This document shows positions 49,820 to 62,545 of a stretch of DNA of 64,000 nt, in pieces. Location of the stretch: positions 1,895,001 through 1,959,000 of the forward strand of contig JABRWF010000005.1 of NCBI GenBank assembly GCA_018343915.1, in the 5' to 3' direction. Origin of the DNA: Agroathelia rolfsii (taxonomy: Eukaryota > Basidiomycota > Agaricomycetes > Amylocorticiales > Amylocorticiaceae). The translations under genes and the position numbers were made by a program. Under the pieces are notes generated by a model that saw only the letters and a program-made list of their open reading frames with translations, did no database searches and was not told the origin of the DNA. Numbering within the stretch: position 1 is the first letter of the stretch; every line of letters begins with the position of its first letter.

Positions 49820-52800
49820 TCATTCTGAATCGGAAGACGAGAGTCTGCTTTGGTCAAAACACTTCACCCACTCGGCTCCATGGACAAAACGACTAATGTC
49901 CATGTGAATGGCATTTCTGGCAATGACCGCTATATTGCTGCCGGTTGGCAGCCAAATCCCGGAGCAATAGTCGGGAGGTACCCAGAATAGCAATTCATTG
50001 TTAGGAGTACGCATCCACCCATCTTCTAGTCTGCAATTCTCCGCATACATATCTGTTAAATAAATTAAATATTATAGGTTTCTGAATTTAATCCAAATGA
50101 TTCAGTTTTGCAATGCGACACTCACTTAGGCCAACACTCGTGACCCTGTCATTATTACTACCAGCAGCTGGTGTCGGGCCTGGTCACCAAATTTTCTCAG
50201 GGATGAACGGAAAACAATATTTTGCGCTGAAACATACCATTTTCTACAGTTTCCCTTACAGGTACGTTCCAAATTCTCATCGCATTGTCCCGTGACCCGG
50301 AGATAAACTGCCTTCCGTCCGGTGAGAGTGCGATGGCAAGAATTTCTTCGTTGTGACCATAGAAGGGACCAGCTACGCATTCACCGCTCTCTACATCCCA
50401 TATTCTGATTGTCTTGTCTTTAGAAGCGGATATAATACGTTTCCCATCAGAAGAAAACTGGACAGACAAAACAGCACCGGCATGACCATGGAATTGCTCA
50501 GGAGTAGATTTTTTGCTCCATGTCTTAGTATCCCATAGCTGTAGAGTGCCGTCGTTCAAGCCAGAGATAATATATTGGCCGTTTGGAGAATATGCAACAG
50601 AACGAACCACCGGTGATTGATCACCCGAGTCATCATCCGAGTCATCGCCCGAGTATGCTTTCGAGTCTTCATCTGAGTCTGCACTAGTATCCGACTCTGT
50701 TTCCCAGCCTTCTTTCGAATCTGCGTCTGACTCTGCATCTGACTTCTTGTCTGTATCTGCATGACAATGCGAGAGCTTCGCGATAACCTTGTGGGTTTCG
50801 ACATTCCAAACTCTCACCGTCCCATCACCAGAGCCGGATGCAATATACTGGCCATTAGGGGAGAAAGCGATGGAGTTCACATAGTCGGTATGGCCAAGGA
50901 GTGGTTCACCAATGAGTTCGCCTGTTTGCGCACCCCAAAGTCGCACTGATTCGTCCGAAGAACCCGAAGCAACAAGAGTGCCATCCGGCGAAAATGCAAC
51001 GGAATTAACATTGTCTCTGTGTATGGTCGCCGTCTCCCTTATGAGCTTGCCTGTATTTGTATTCCAGATCTTAAGGGAGGAATCCTCAGAACCGGATATA
51101 ATGTACTGCCCATCCGTGGAAAAGATAATAGAATAGATAGCTTCATTATGGCCGTCTATCTTGTGTATAATATTACCCGTATCCACTTCCCAGACTATGA
51201 TTTCCCCTTCCTCAGAGCCAGACACAATTTGCTGACTATTTGGAGAAAACGCTACGGAAAAGACTGATGCATTGTGACCATGGAATGGCTTAAAAACATT
51301 ATGGCCGCTTTGTGGGTCCCAGAGTCTTAACGTCTCATCGTCAGAGCCTGATAAAATGAAACGTCCATCAGGAGAGAAAGCAACAGCCTGGACGGCCTCA
51401 TCATGCCCAGATAATAGGACTATGAATTTCCCAGTCTCGACATCCCAAACTTTCAAAGCTGCATCGTCCGAACCGGAGACCATGATTTTTCCATCGTAGG
51501 AAATTGCAAGGCAGTTTATTGCTTCAGAATGACCCTCGATTGGTTCTTTTGCTAGTTCGCCTGTAATTGCATCCCACATCCTGATGGTCTTGTCGACAGA
51601 GGCTGATATCACAAGTTTACCATTAGGGGAGAAGACGACAGCGCTAACAAGGCTAGTATGGCCAACAAAGGGTTCGACGGCTAGTTGCGCAGTCTTTACG
51701 TCCCACATTCTTATCGAGTTGTCGCTAGAGCAGGACACAACCCGTTCTCCATTAGGTGAAAATGCAACACCGGTGACCGTTCCTGTGTGGCCGATAAAAG
51801 GCCCGGCTATAGGTTTTGCTGTCTTTATATCCCATATTTTGATCGTTTCATCCCAGGAACCAGAAATGATGTATTTACCGTCGGGAGAAGAAGCAAGGCA
51901 GTGAACGGTATCAATATGAGCATCAGAGTGCGTCGTTTTATGTTCCCTAGTTTCAAGGTTCCATATCTTCACGGTATTGTCGTTTGAGCCCGATACGACG
52001 CTTTTGCCATCGGGCGAAAATACGCACGAGAAAATTTCGCTGGTGTGGCCACGGAATGGCTCCCCTATAGGTATAGGCATGTCAATAGTTGGCTTCCAGA
52101 GACGTAGGGTCCAGTCCCATGAGCCAGTGATAAGGAACTCTCCAGACCGTGAGTATGCAACGGAGGATACAGCTTGCGTGTGAGCATTAAATGATCGGAG
52201 TTTATGTTTCTCTGTTTCTATGCCCCAGACTTTAATGGTCCCATCCGCCGCTCCCGAAGCAACATATTTCCCATCCCGAGAGAAGAGAACGGAGTAAACG
52301 GTATTAGTGTGCCCTAGAAGCGGTCTAGCGACCAGTTCACCAGTATCTGCATTCCAGACCCTCACAGATGAATCTCTTGAGCTCGAAACGATCCAGTGGC
52401 CGTTAGGAGAGAAACTAACGCAAAAGACAAGGTCTGTATGGCCGACAAGTGGACCGAGGATGCGTTTCCCCGTTATAACGTCCCATAATGCAACCGTGTT
52501 ATCATCTGACCCCGAAGCAAGGCGCTTTCCGTCCGGAGAGAAGGCGATAGTATTGACAGCGCTTTCGTGACCTTTAAAGGGCCCTACTGCAATGCTTTCT
52601 GTTTCGATATCCCATATAATGATTTTTTGATCTTGCGAGCCTGACGCAATATACTTTCCATCAGAAGAGAGTGCAATAGAAAGAATGCCGCTATCGTTAT
52701 CTTCGGAGAGAGTAGCAATGCATTTTTCTGTTCTCCAGTCCCAAATGCGGATGGTTTGATCATATGAACCCGTTACAATGTGCATGCCATCCGGCGAGAA

Positions 52801-55800
52801 CGCGACAGAAGAAACGGTATCATCGTGTCCAGAGAGCGGGGCACGCAAAATCATCTCGCCGGTCTTTACATCCCAAATCTTCACCAAATTGTCTTGCGAA
52901 CCCGTAGCTACATATCTTCCATCGGGAGAGAATGCAATAGATTCAATGGCATTGGCATTAGCATCGGTGTGAGCTCTAATCGGACCGATAATCGGATTTC
53001 CTGTGTCTCTGTCCCAAGTGGACCATGTGCCGTCATCTGAACCGGAGGCGAAGTGTTTCCCATCAGGAGATAAAGCAATTGTTAAGATATCCGACGGTGT
53101 CACAATATCAAGTAGTATCTGAGGCCATTGGATGTGGTCGCTGTCTTCTATATGAAGAGATTGGGGAAATGCGGGCAAATATATTTTAGAAAGGGGAGAG
53201 TCTCTAGGTATAAATGCAAGAGCAGATAGATAAAGATGTGGAGTGCTCTGCCGGAGGACGGGGGCAATGCTGTCAACAAAACGTAGGGCATCAGAAACAA
53301 ATTGTTTCAACTTCTCGCAGCCATCCTGTCTCAGTTATTGCAATAAGAAGCTTGGCTTGTTTAGTAAAAATTTGGATACTGACCATAGGTTTGACCCAAT
53401 CCTTAAGCATAGATAGCTGAGAAGAGGCTCGATCGACTCTTTTTAGCAAACTTAGAACTTCAATCCAGAAAAGCAGACGGGACTTCAAGAATTGGTAGAC
53501 CGAATCACACCATTCTGCGGTGGGTGTAACAGTGCTCAGATGGTCGACCCAAGATCGGCACACGTAGGAAAGATGAGGGGGGATGTGTTGATTTAAGCGA
53601 GAATCGAGATCGATGACATCGCGATTAAGTTTGTGAGATGTATCCAAGTTGCAAATGTTAAATTTGAGCAACATATGCATTTCACGCAAAGATGAACGAG
53701 AAATCATTTCATCTTGGTATTGCAAGTCAATCCAGTAACGTCCACTACGCGCCTTATCTGTAAGGAAATCGATGAAAGATGCATGAAGTGGTTGTATTGG
53801 TTCATGCTGGTTGGACACCCCTCGGAGCAGGGAGCTCAGAGGCGAGAGAATATTCTTGACTTGATCCCTGTCCTTTGCGTTGAACCAAAGTGCAGACAGT
53901 GCCGATATTGAAAGAGGCTCCCGAATAGATAGAATGCGGCCCATAATCAGCTGGAACCGATGACTTGTCTCGTCCCCAGGTTGAAAAGTAGAGAGTCGAT
54001 CGAGGATAGCCATATACAGAGCGTCGAGACCGCTATAGCTATTAGAGGTGACGAGCTCATTGAGACGCGCGATAGGGTCGCAGCCTATGGATCCATCTCC
54101 GGAGATATATTCACATGCCGTAAAAGCCCATTGAAATAACTGTTCGGATCGATTAGTAATTTCGTCAACCCAGCTTTCATCCCATTTGTCCTTTAGCTCG
54201 GGTATTTGAGACAGGCGTTTATAAACAAAAAGTCGGATATCATGATTGGTAGACGACTGATCAACAAGATCTAGCTGGCTGGAATGGACCCACGAGTTTT
54301 CATGAAATGCATGGAAGATGTCTGGCTCAGGGCGGGATGTGATGAGGAAGCGGAACTCAATAGGAAGCTCCGGGAGACGGGAGAGTAGTTGAAGAAGGGA
54401 TGCGCGCTCCTTTCGTGAGCCGCTCTCGTCGAGGGCATCGATGATGATTAGGACAGGCCCAATTGTTTGAACGTCTTTTGCAGGCTGAAGAAGGAGATTC
54501 TCAAACTGTGTCTTAGCACTCGAACTGCCACGGACTTTAACAGAGCCTTTGATAGCAGTGATCAAGGACGCTTTCCACCCTGCGTTCAAGTCGGCAAGAT
54601 CTCGTGATATTGTGCTGAAAAGACGATTGGGACCAGCTTCCGCTTGTCTAGAGGCGTCGAAGAAAAAAGCTACGCTTCGTAATTGACCCTTCAATTGCTC
54701 AAAGACCGATTGGGCTATCGTAGATTTTCCGCAGCCAGCAATCCCGTGTAACCAAAAAACACGTTTTGTATCCCCCTTCGGGGGCTGAGCAAACCATTTC
54801 ATAATATCGCTGATAATGGCATTTCGCGTTCCAATGTCGCAGGCACTATGGTCACGCTGATGATGGGCGTAAGGTAGGCTATCGAGGTATTCTTTGGAAG
54901 CTAAAATCAAGATGAAAATTTTCCGCTTACTAAAAACCCTTATAATTGATATTACTCACATAGTTTCTGTATTTCGGATATCATACTATCGGTTTTGGCG
55001 GATATCTGAAAGACAATGATCTCTGTAAGGAGAGCACCTTGATCCAGGAAATTTTCTTTCAGCGTAGCAAACGCGTTTCGATATGCTACCACTTTGTCGC
55101 TGAAACCATTGATCGGCGACGTGATCATACGTTTAGCTGTACTATTGCGTTAGATGTAACTCGAAACGGCAACCCATGAAGGCCTTATACCAAATACTTG
55201 GGAAGCATATTCGCTAATAAACAATGCGCATTCCGTCGTCTGTTGGCACATCAACCTTGTCGTCTCACGATGTGCCTCAACCATCCGCAATGGTCCTGCA
55301 TAGAGGATGAATTTGTAGATATGAATCACGGTTGCCAAAAGCGAGTAAATTTCTCGGTCTCGTTCGCTCTGACGGGCGATTGCCTAGGTAATGAGGTTAG
55401 AGATAGCATGTAATCTGATAACCTGGAAAACTATATTATACACCAACCTTAAGCGGCTGTGAGATTACTGCCCAAGCCATTGCCGCATATGGATGGAGCT
55501 AACAGAAAGGCATTCCAAGATTGAGACTATTTGTCTTCCGTCAGAATTAGGAGGATTTTTTTTTTTTACCTCTGCAATTACATCAACAACTTTCATAAAC
55601 CCATCAAAATATTGTAGAAGGGGTCCCCAGAGGTTGCCCGCAGCAATGGCGGCTTTCATAATTTCATCCACATTGTCGGTGTTGCCACTCGCCGTTTGAA
55701 GTATGTTCATGGGGCTGTCCATCTTTGTCAAGTCCTCTTTTGCCTTATCGACAGCTTCCTCATCCAATTCGGGAGGAATCTCAAACGATTTTGATTTCAG

Positions 55801-56375
55801 GCGGAATTTGAATTGGATGGAGCGACTTGTTCCAATTTTACTTCCATTCTTCTCCTTGTACAATTGTTGGGTGATCATTTCTGTGCACATGCATAAGGTA
55901 CACAGGTGTATAAAATGCAGAATATCTCACCAGTCCGAGATTCTGGGTCCCGAGAACCCGCGATATTGAGGATCTCCAATGGAGATCGTAGTTCCCCAAT
56001 CAAGGTGTCATGGAATAAGTGAAAAAGTCCGTGTTTCATATACACTCGTATAGTCGTCCTTCCTGTATCCGTGACCGGGCTAGTGAAAAAGAACTCAGTC
56101 CCTGGAAGTTGTATGCAGAGACTGACTTACAATGAGAAAGAATCACTCCATAAAGAGCTACCTGATTTATCCGTCACTTTTACCGAGGTTTGTTTTGTAC
56201 GGCTTTCCACAGTTATCATTAGGTAGGACTTTCCGGGAGGAATCCCACGACACAGGATGTCTAATCATATCAATCGATAATGTAATTGACGATCTCAGTT
56301 GTTTGAATCATGTCATTCTCGGTATGACAAAGTATGGGTCAGCCTACTTGAGATTTCCAAGATCGCGACAGACAT
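49820..56375 (-). CDS. fungal NLR-like protein: C2 domain, NACHT NTPase, 21 WD40 repeats, conserved C-terminal tail
   Basis: Putative NTP-driven signal receptor. Exon 1 (56375-56348) and exon 2 (56260-56131) begin MSVAILEISNILCRGIPPG and lead to SFSFPVTDTGRTT and HDTLIGELRSPLEI, a C2-like beta-sandwich (about residues 1-125). A helical linker follows (YFDGFMKVVDVIAE, REIYSLLATVIHIYKFILYAG). NACHT: P-loop GIAGCGKST, Walker B VLIIIDALDES, FRFLITSRPEPD. An intron (GTCAGT...ACAG near 53386-53331) then joins to the WD region in one long exon with 21 repeats of about 43 residues. A Ser/Asp/Glu-rich insert of about 45 residues separates repeats 18 and 19. Two small exons finish the protein: PTPAAGSNNDRVTSVGL, then GWMRTPNNELLFWVPP and FVHGAEWVKCFDQSRL. 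Total roughly 2,000 aa. No frame break was seen. Confidence 0.92.
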
Positions 56376-57435
56376 GTTTGAAATGTTCGATTCTTTGAGT
56401 TGAAAGCAGGACTGTTGGAGGTAGAGTCAAAAGCCTTTGTTAGTCTTTGTTAGTCTCCGACACACAGGGACCTTGAATACAGCAAACCATCATAGTAGGA
56501 ACATAACATGATCAGATGGTGCTATGATGGGGAACACCGTGACTCGTGTTCATGCTTGAATGCAAAATATAGATGCCGTACAGCAGCTTTCGCTTGTGAA
56601 CACGGGCACGTGAGAGTGAAGTCTTGTGGAACTGCGGACTTGTCGAGATAATAATTACCTGATGATTCATAGCGCACAATGGAGTATCTCCTTACTTCAA
56701 AAATGCTGCTGAACCATCAAAAGATCTGTGTCTGCCTGAAGGTTGATTATGTAGCGCTTACAACTAAACACTGGCAGTGCGTTACGCAGTTCTATTTACT
56801 CACTTACTCCTTATAGTGTGTGCTGCAATCATGTGCCGTGTAAGGCCTTGGACAAACTCAGTGAGGTTTTTGCTGGTAGTAATGAACTACTATCTGTAAG
56901 AGTCAGAGGACTCGCCGGGGCATCATCATACTTGCGCAACCAATAGCGCGCTAAGCTAGAAAGATGAGATGGATTGATGTACGATTGACGAATGTCTGTT
57001 GTAAATATCTTGGGTTGTTCTTCATAGTTTGTGTGGAGTTTGCGTGAGTTGCGATATGAGGTGCATTGCCAAGGCCAACATATAACCATTGCAGATGCAG
57101 TTGAAACCGAAATTCGGACCTCACAACAAAAACATAGGCGGAATATGCGAATGAACAACTATGAAGACTATTATGCGAGTCATTGATAGTAGTATTTTTA
57201 GTCTAATTTTGCGTGATGAACAGAGAGAAAATGTCAACAGAGCGGTAGCGCTGGCAAAATGGAGACGATATTATCGTGGCAACTGGCAAGAGGCAAAAAC
57301 AGCCCATCGGCCATTCCGGACCGAAACACATGACTCTGACCGGCGACACAACATTTGTTCATCCAAGCAGCCCCCCAAAATCCTCATTGATGGCTTTTTA
57401 CTAGTAATTAATACTACTACCCGTACGCCCAAGAC
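56376..57435. other. intergenic upstream of the NLR
   Basis: A short direct duplication TTTGTTAGTC is visible near 56430-56452. The 109-codon minus-strand frame at 56829-57158 has no recognisable feature. Confidence 0.5.
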
Positions 57436-58063
57436 AATATGATGGACACATTCGGCGAGGCTTTTGGGCTACCCACTGAGACAAGAGTGTATACACCCCC
57501 TGCTCCCTGATATACCGAGTCATCGCTCCCATTGCCTTCTTCCTCTCTTCCTCTAATGTGATCTTGTTCCCCAGCGGGATCTCTAACTTTGAGGATGAGG
57601 ATGCCTCCTGGCTCTACATCGCATGATCAAGAATCATGACATCCGTAGCTAAATCTAAATCGACGAATTTACTCAATAATTCACGTACGTTCTGCAATGC
57701 GACATCCCACCCTTTCTCGGTCAAAACGTACACAGGCATGGAAATATGAGTCACGTCAAACCTGCCATGCATCTCCTCTGGTAACGGGTTTTTGATATTT
57801 TGTTGGAAAAACTTGACTCTCAGAGGATCCGTAATCGAGTATGGCGGGAATTTGCCCGTAGATATATCACATGCATAGAGCTGCACGGTATTGCATGTTG
57901 CATTGGCAAACGATAGGCGTGCCCAGATAGCGGGGATGTGCGCAACGTCCAAGATCCAGACGCCCGTGCCTGTGGTAACATTCAGAATGTGGGTTAATGT
58001 AGATGTATCAAAAGGAACATCGAAGATATCTGTTTGTCCGAAGGCGGTTTGAAGAGTTCGCAT
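57436..58063 (-). pseudogene. SAM-dependent methyltransferase, interrupted by in-frame TAG
   Basis: The frame from an ATG at 58063 reads LTHILNVTTGTGVWILDVAHIPAIWA, a class I methyltransferase SAM-binding motif (VLDVGTGTGIW type), then LYACDISTGKFPP, FFQQNIKNPLPEEMHGRFDVTHIS and GWDVALQNVRELLSKF, the expected order. It stops at TAG 57614-57616, yet the same frame stays open beyond and continues in a methyltransferase-like way (ITLEEERKKAMGAMTRYIRE, YTLLSQWVAQKP). The N-terminus is shorter than in relatives. A single nonsense change in an otherwise intact gene, or a short intron removing the stop, would explain it; I see no good donor/acceptor pair around the TAG. Confidence 0.6.
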
Positions 58064-58681
58064 TGGGCGTTTAACCTATATTGGGCGCAACTTTTATCCT
58101 GAGAGTCGATCACTAAGATGCTATGGTACTAATTACCGGTTAATCTCTATAATATTCTCTAAAGCAAAATAGTTGCTATAAACTATAGGTGAAGATATTG
58201 TGTTGGATGAACCCCTCGTAATCGCATGGTCGCCTGCCACTTGCTGTGACCTATAGTGTGAGAAGATACTCGATATCGAATGATCCCAGTCACCCGTTTG
58301 CAACGTTTGCAGTCACATGTGATAGGATTAATCACAATGCACGACTACATAATTGAACTAATTGAGACATAACTTTATAACAGCTGTCATGAGGCTGCTG
58401 CACGAGGCAACTCAGTTGAGCGCAAGAATGTTGGCGCAACTTATTAGAGAAAGGAGTAGAGAAACAGAAAGGGGTGGAATAAAACTTAGATAGTTTAAAC
58501 AGTGTCGCGGACTTCATCATGATTACTGATAAATAATCTTTCTATTGTAATAAAGTTACCGCTACAAATTGTCCGATAAACAAAGTTAAATAGGTAGCTC
58601 CAAAAATAGTCGACATAAAAGAAACGAGCATAAATGCCCGTGATTAGTATTACGAAAGGGGGAGGGGGAGGAGTTACGTGG
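58064..58681. other. intergenic
   Basis: AT-rich, nothing recognised. Confidence 0.5.
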
Positions 58682-59877
58682 TTATGATTTGTATTCTTGT
58701 CTGCTTTCTCCGTTTTCAGCTTTGGATATATCTGAGCATTCGGTCGTGCCCTCGCTGCCAACATCCTTCTTGGATTGAAAATGCGCGCTAACCCATTCTC
58801 TACTCCAGCAGACGACCCAGACAATCGCAAACAGGACGATTTCGCCCACGGCAATGCCAACAATGTAGCCCGCTAGCTTACCTTTGCCGCCAGCAGGGTT
58901 GAGGAAAGAATAGGCTGAATTGATAGACGCACTAAGCATGAGCGCTTCGAACAAGATCAAGAAAAACGTGCGAGACGTACTGTAGAAGTGCTGTGTGTCA
59001 TATGTTACGTACGCGAGACCAAGGTACATGGCAAGGAAACACAGGCAGAACAGCATGTGGGTCCACGCGCTAGGACCCATATGGGTCATAAATATTTCGA
59101 ATGCAGCCCAAACACTATCAAGGGCATGCATGGACGTGTTAGACCAGGCTGTTTTCCCCCCAAGAATGGTCAGATACTCGTTTCCATTGATGCTACAACA
59201 AGTTTGAACAAATGACTTACCACTATAGCGCACCTTGAAGGTCTCCGGCGTCGCCAGCACGGACCAGAATACGGCAGTGACAACAAAGGCTGTGTTGCAT
59301 AGATATTAAAATGATGAAAACAAAATGAAAAATGATTGAAAATGAATTCATTTAAGCAATAATGGAAACTCCAAATACGCACGGAACGTAGAGATAGTGC
59401 TAAACAGAAGCACATGCAAGAACTGCAAAAAGCGTGGCCATCGTTGTAATGGATAGGATTTTTTGCCATTAAGGACGTATGCGACCGATTGCACGCCTGA
59501 GGCCCAGAAGTAAGCGCATAGACCAATATTGGTCAAGTCGGTGAAGTAGGACAGGAAGCTGTAGTGCCGGTGTTCATACGAGTAGCAATTTCATTAAAAA
59601 CAAAAACAAAAAAAAACAAAAAAACATGAAGCGTTCAGTAAATGATGAGAGGATAGTTGCAAGTGACCTAACGACACCTTTGACTATCATGCAGTACCGT
59701 AGATTCATAAATGACCACAGTGAGTAATGTTGTTAATGTGTATATCGCAATAGTCATGCGAATGGCGGCCAGCACAACAGGCGGGAGCCATGGCGAGGTA
59801 ACAAGTTTACAATCAGGATCAAAATCGATGATGGAAACGCCCATCCATGACCAGACTCGTTCTTTTGATAATGCCAT
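58682..59877 (-). CDS. FAR-17a/AIG1-like polytopic membrane protein
   Basis: Start at 59877 (MALSKERVWSWMGVSIIDFD); first helix RMTIAIYTLTTLLTVVIYES; the next exon gives FLSYFTDLTNIGLCAYFWASGVQSVAY, the YFT-x-L-x-x-IG...YF signature of the FAR-17a/AIG1 family; then FVVTAVFWSVLATPETF, a small exon after FKVRYSG, NTSMHALDSVWAAFEIFM, WTHMLFCLCFLAMYLGLAYVTY, ILFEALMLSASINSAYSFL and LAGYIVGIAVGEIVLFAIVWVVCW, ending EYKS at 58682. The mid-protein Thr and His (candidate catalytic pair in animal AIG1/ADTRP, which hydrolyse fatty-acid esters of hydroxy fatty acids) cannot be aligned safely by eye. About 330 aa. Confidence 0.82.
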
Positions 59878-60755
59878 TTCAAACAGAAGATAATAAGCTA
59901 ATAGATACGAGCGAAAGGTATGGTGCAGAAAAAAGAAAGAGAGAGGCACGAGGGGCGAGAGAGATTCTCTCTTTTATCCGGCAGTCAAGGCCTATATTTA
60001 CAAAAAAGGTCCCATGCGCTGTTGGACTGGACCCGTTCTAGCCGTTTACTGGTTGATTGCTGGTCGGAAGTAGTTCGAACCGGTTCATCGGGGGACCAGG
60101 CAATGCCACAGCCAAGAGCAAGAACAATTTTCCTCTCCCGAAAAAAAAACTCCCTTTTTTGCTGAGTACAATTTATACGGATGTCGCTAGTCTTTAGTTA
60201 TTGCTGTGCAACGAAGTTGAAAATAATGATCTTGAAACCGGAATTGATGCTCCCCGCCTATACCACAGTTGGCAACGTGGGTGTATAGTTGCAACAGAAA
60301 CACGGATCCAAATATTCTATGTGTTGTCGTCACACTCTTCTCTCATCATCAAACCTTCTGACCTTCGAAAATCCTTGCCATGTGAAAACTTCCGCCGTCA
60401 CACGATCATCCCATCACACGATCGCACCGGCGCTTGGAACCACAGACAGATAAGTATGCACCAATGGCAACAAAGGCCTATAAAGTCTTCAAAAGAATGC
60501 TGAGAAATGCGAGTAGATGTCTTATCTGTACTAAAAAAAAAAAATGAAACCAGAAAAGGAAAGTGTCCAAGGCCACGATGATATGCCAGCACACCGTCAT
60601 ACCACTGTCATATATCACAAAGTACGACGTGTATCAAGGTATCTAGTCCAGCGCGTGGCCTTTATATGCCCTACCATCATTCCAACTCGATACAGACTAA
60701 CATAAATTACAAAGATCGACAAAAAAAAACGACGACTCCTCGGAAGGAAAGACTA
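59878..60755. other. intergenic
   Basis: Several A-runs (for example 60532-60543); no gene recognised. Confidence 0.5.
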
Positions 60756-62249
60756 TTAATGGTTCATTTCCATACTTGTGTCTCCATTTTCGGATCCACG
60801 AGGTTGTATAGACGCCGCTGCCGGTGCAGGAGAAACAGATGCGCTGCGATTAACGAGTGCTGCCCTATTGCGATGTTCGAGAGGAGAAATAGGAGAATCG
60901 CCCACACCCATAGACGGTCGGGGACCACTCGGCTGCGGGGATTGGCGCTTTACCCTCTCGGATAAATTCATATGACCGCACTTCATGCAGGCGAATTCTG
61001 GTGGATCAAAGAAAATGTTTCAAGAAATGTTTTAACTCGAGCACGTGGAACAGAAAACATACGGGCATCCATCCATTTACTTTCAGGAACGAGGCCGTTG
61101 TGCGTGTAACACTTTTCACATATTAATGCATACCGCGAAGAAGCAGGACCTGCGGCCGAATCTTCATCCCCGAGGAGCGCATCGGCCACCTTGTCGTACC
61201 ACTGTTTACGAGGCGTTGGTACAGGCTGCTGAAGCGCTAATGTCCAGCATGTATGATCAATGCACAATATATAAAAAATTGAAGCAACACAATTGATCGC
61301 CACTCACGAGGAAGCTGTGATCGCAAGTTGCCATTGGCCCCCACGGGAAGTGGTTGTTGCGGCTGCTGTTGCTGTCGCGGGCCCTGTGGCTGCGGCTGGA
61401 ACCTGCCAGGAGGCGCAGGCGTCATAGGCACGTTTAGTCGGCGAACAGACGTGCTAAAGGCCGAGTTTGAATCATCATATTTCTCAATGAGCGAACGAGT
61501 CGAATCATAATTCGTCTTCTTCTTGATCTCTGCGATTTTGTCACGCTGCTTTTTCCTGATCTTCTTCAAGGCCTCCTCTGTTTATGAAGGAATAGACGAA
61601 ATGATGAATGCGGGTAAGTCATTTATTTATATGGGGGTTCATAAAATTATGTCGAGGGCTGTGTTGAATATATGTATATGGGTGCGTACCTTCTGCATTC
61701 CCAACACGCGCATACCATATCTGTACAAGCCTACGAGTGAAAAGGATGCTGTTATACAGTACAAGGTAAATCAGTCAGGTATGTGGCAATACATAATCCA
61801 AAAGGCCGGATGGGTAATATGCGGTCCGTATGACGTACATGATCGGGCCCACTACGACCGGTGCACCCCAGATGGCCCTTTGGGCGTCGTTGCTGTGCGA
61901 GGCCGCAGGAAGGAGGTTCTCATACCAAAGGCCAAGATACGACAGCCAAAACGCCAGCGTCCAGAGTGTCGCACTCAGCACGAACCGACGTTCGCGCAGA
62001 CGAATCTCGGCCAGACGTGTCTCACGCTGCTGGACATCGAGAGCTAGATTGGAGAGGATTGTGGCATCGTCTTCCGGTTTCTATTCGAAGAGAGAAAGGC
62101 ATCGAAGAGGCATGCAGAAAAGGAAAATAGAAAGCCAGTTATGAGTAGGTGTTTTTTTATAGAAGCAGTAACATAAGTAGCAGCAGCAATAGCAGCACGC
62201 CCTTTTTTTTCTGTCTTACCTTTGAGAACCAGCGTGTAAAGAAACCCAT
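60756..62249 (-). CDS. LNP1: Lunapark family ER junction protein
   Basis: Stabilises three-way junctions of the ER. Start MGFFTRWFSK at 62249 joins across an intron to KPEDDATILSNLALDVQ and RETRLAEIRLRERRF (coiled coil). The first membrane segment is VLSATLWTLAFWLSYLGLWY, the second PVVVGPIMYVIR, then VQIWYARVGNAE, and KKIRKKQRDKIAEIKKKTNY (second coiled coil). A Pro/Gln-rich linker (PQGPRQQQQPQQPLP) leads to KQWYDKVADALLGDED and the C4 zinc ribbon: ICEKCYTHNGL and, after an intron, EFACMKCGHMN. A Ser/Pro-rich tail ends at TAA 60756-60758. All hallmark elements are present in order. About 390 aa. Divergent from VTI1 with 296 bp between start codons. Confidence 0.94.
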
Positions 62250-62545
62250 TGTGTGACGTGCGTGTTCGTGACAGACGCTGCTGAGGAAAAGAGGCTGTAT
62301 ATCACGTGATTGCGGGGACCAGTTTTGATGGCAAGCGAGCCTCCTTGCTTCTTTTGGTAGCTTGTGGCTATGGCAGCAGAGTGTACCTATTACGGTCTTA
62401 GCGTAACACACACACACACCTCTGGGCGACGACATACACGCCTTGTGAGATTAGCTATCCTGGCTGGGCTACTATAAGGCTCTTTATTTGACAGCTGGAT
62501 TCTAAAGACTTTCGCTAATTTTTCTATCGTTATTGCCGAATAATC

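Noticed and set aside
50197..53310. stand-alone WD40 protein of 1037 residues
   Set aside because: The frame joins upstream across a GTCAGT intron to the NACHT exon and downstream to the FWVPP tail, so it is one part of a larger NLR gene.
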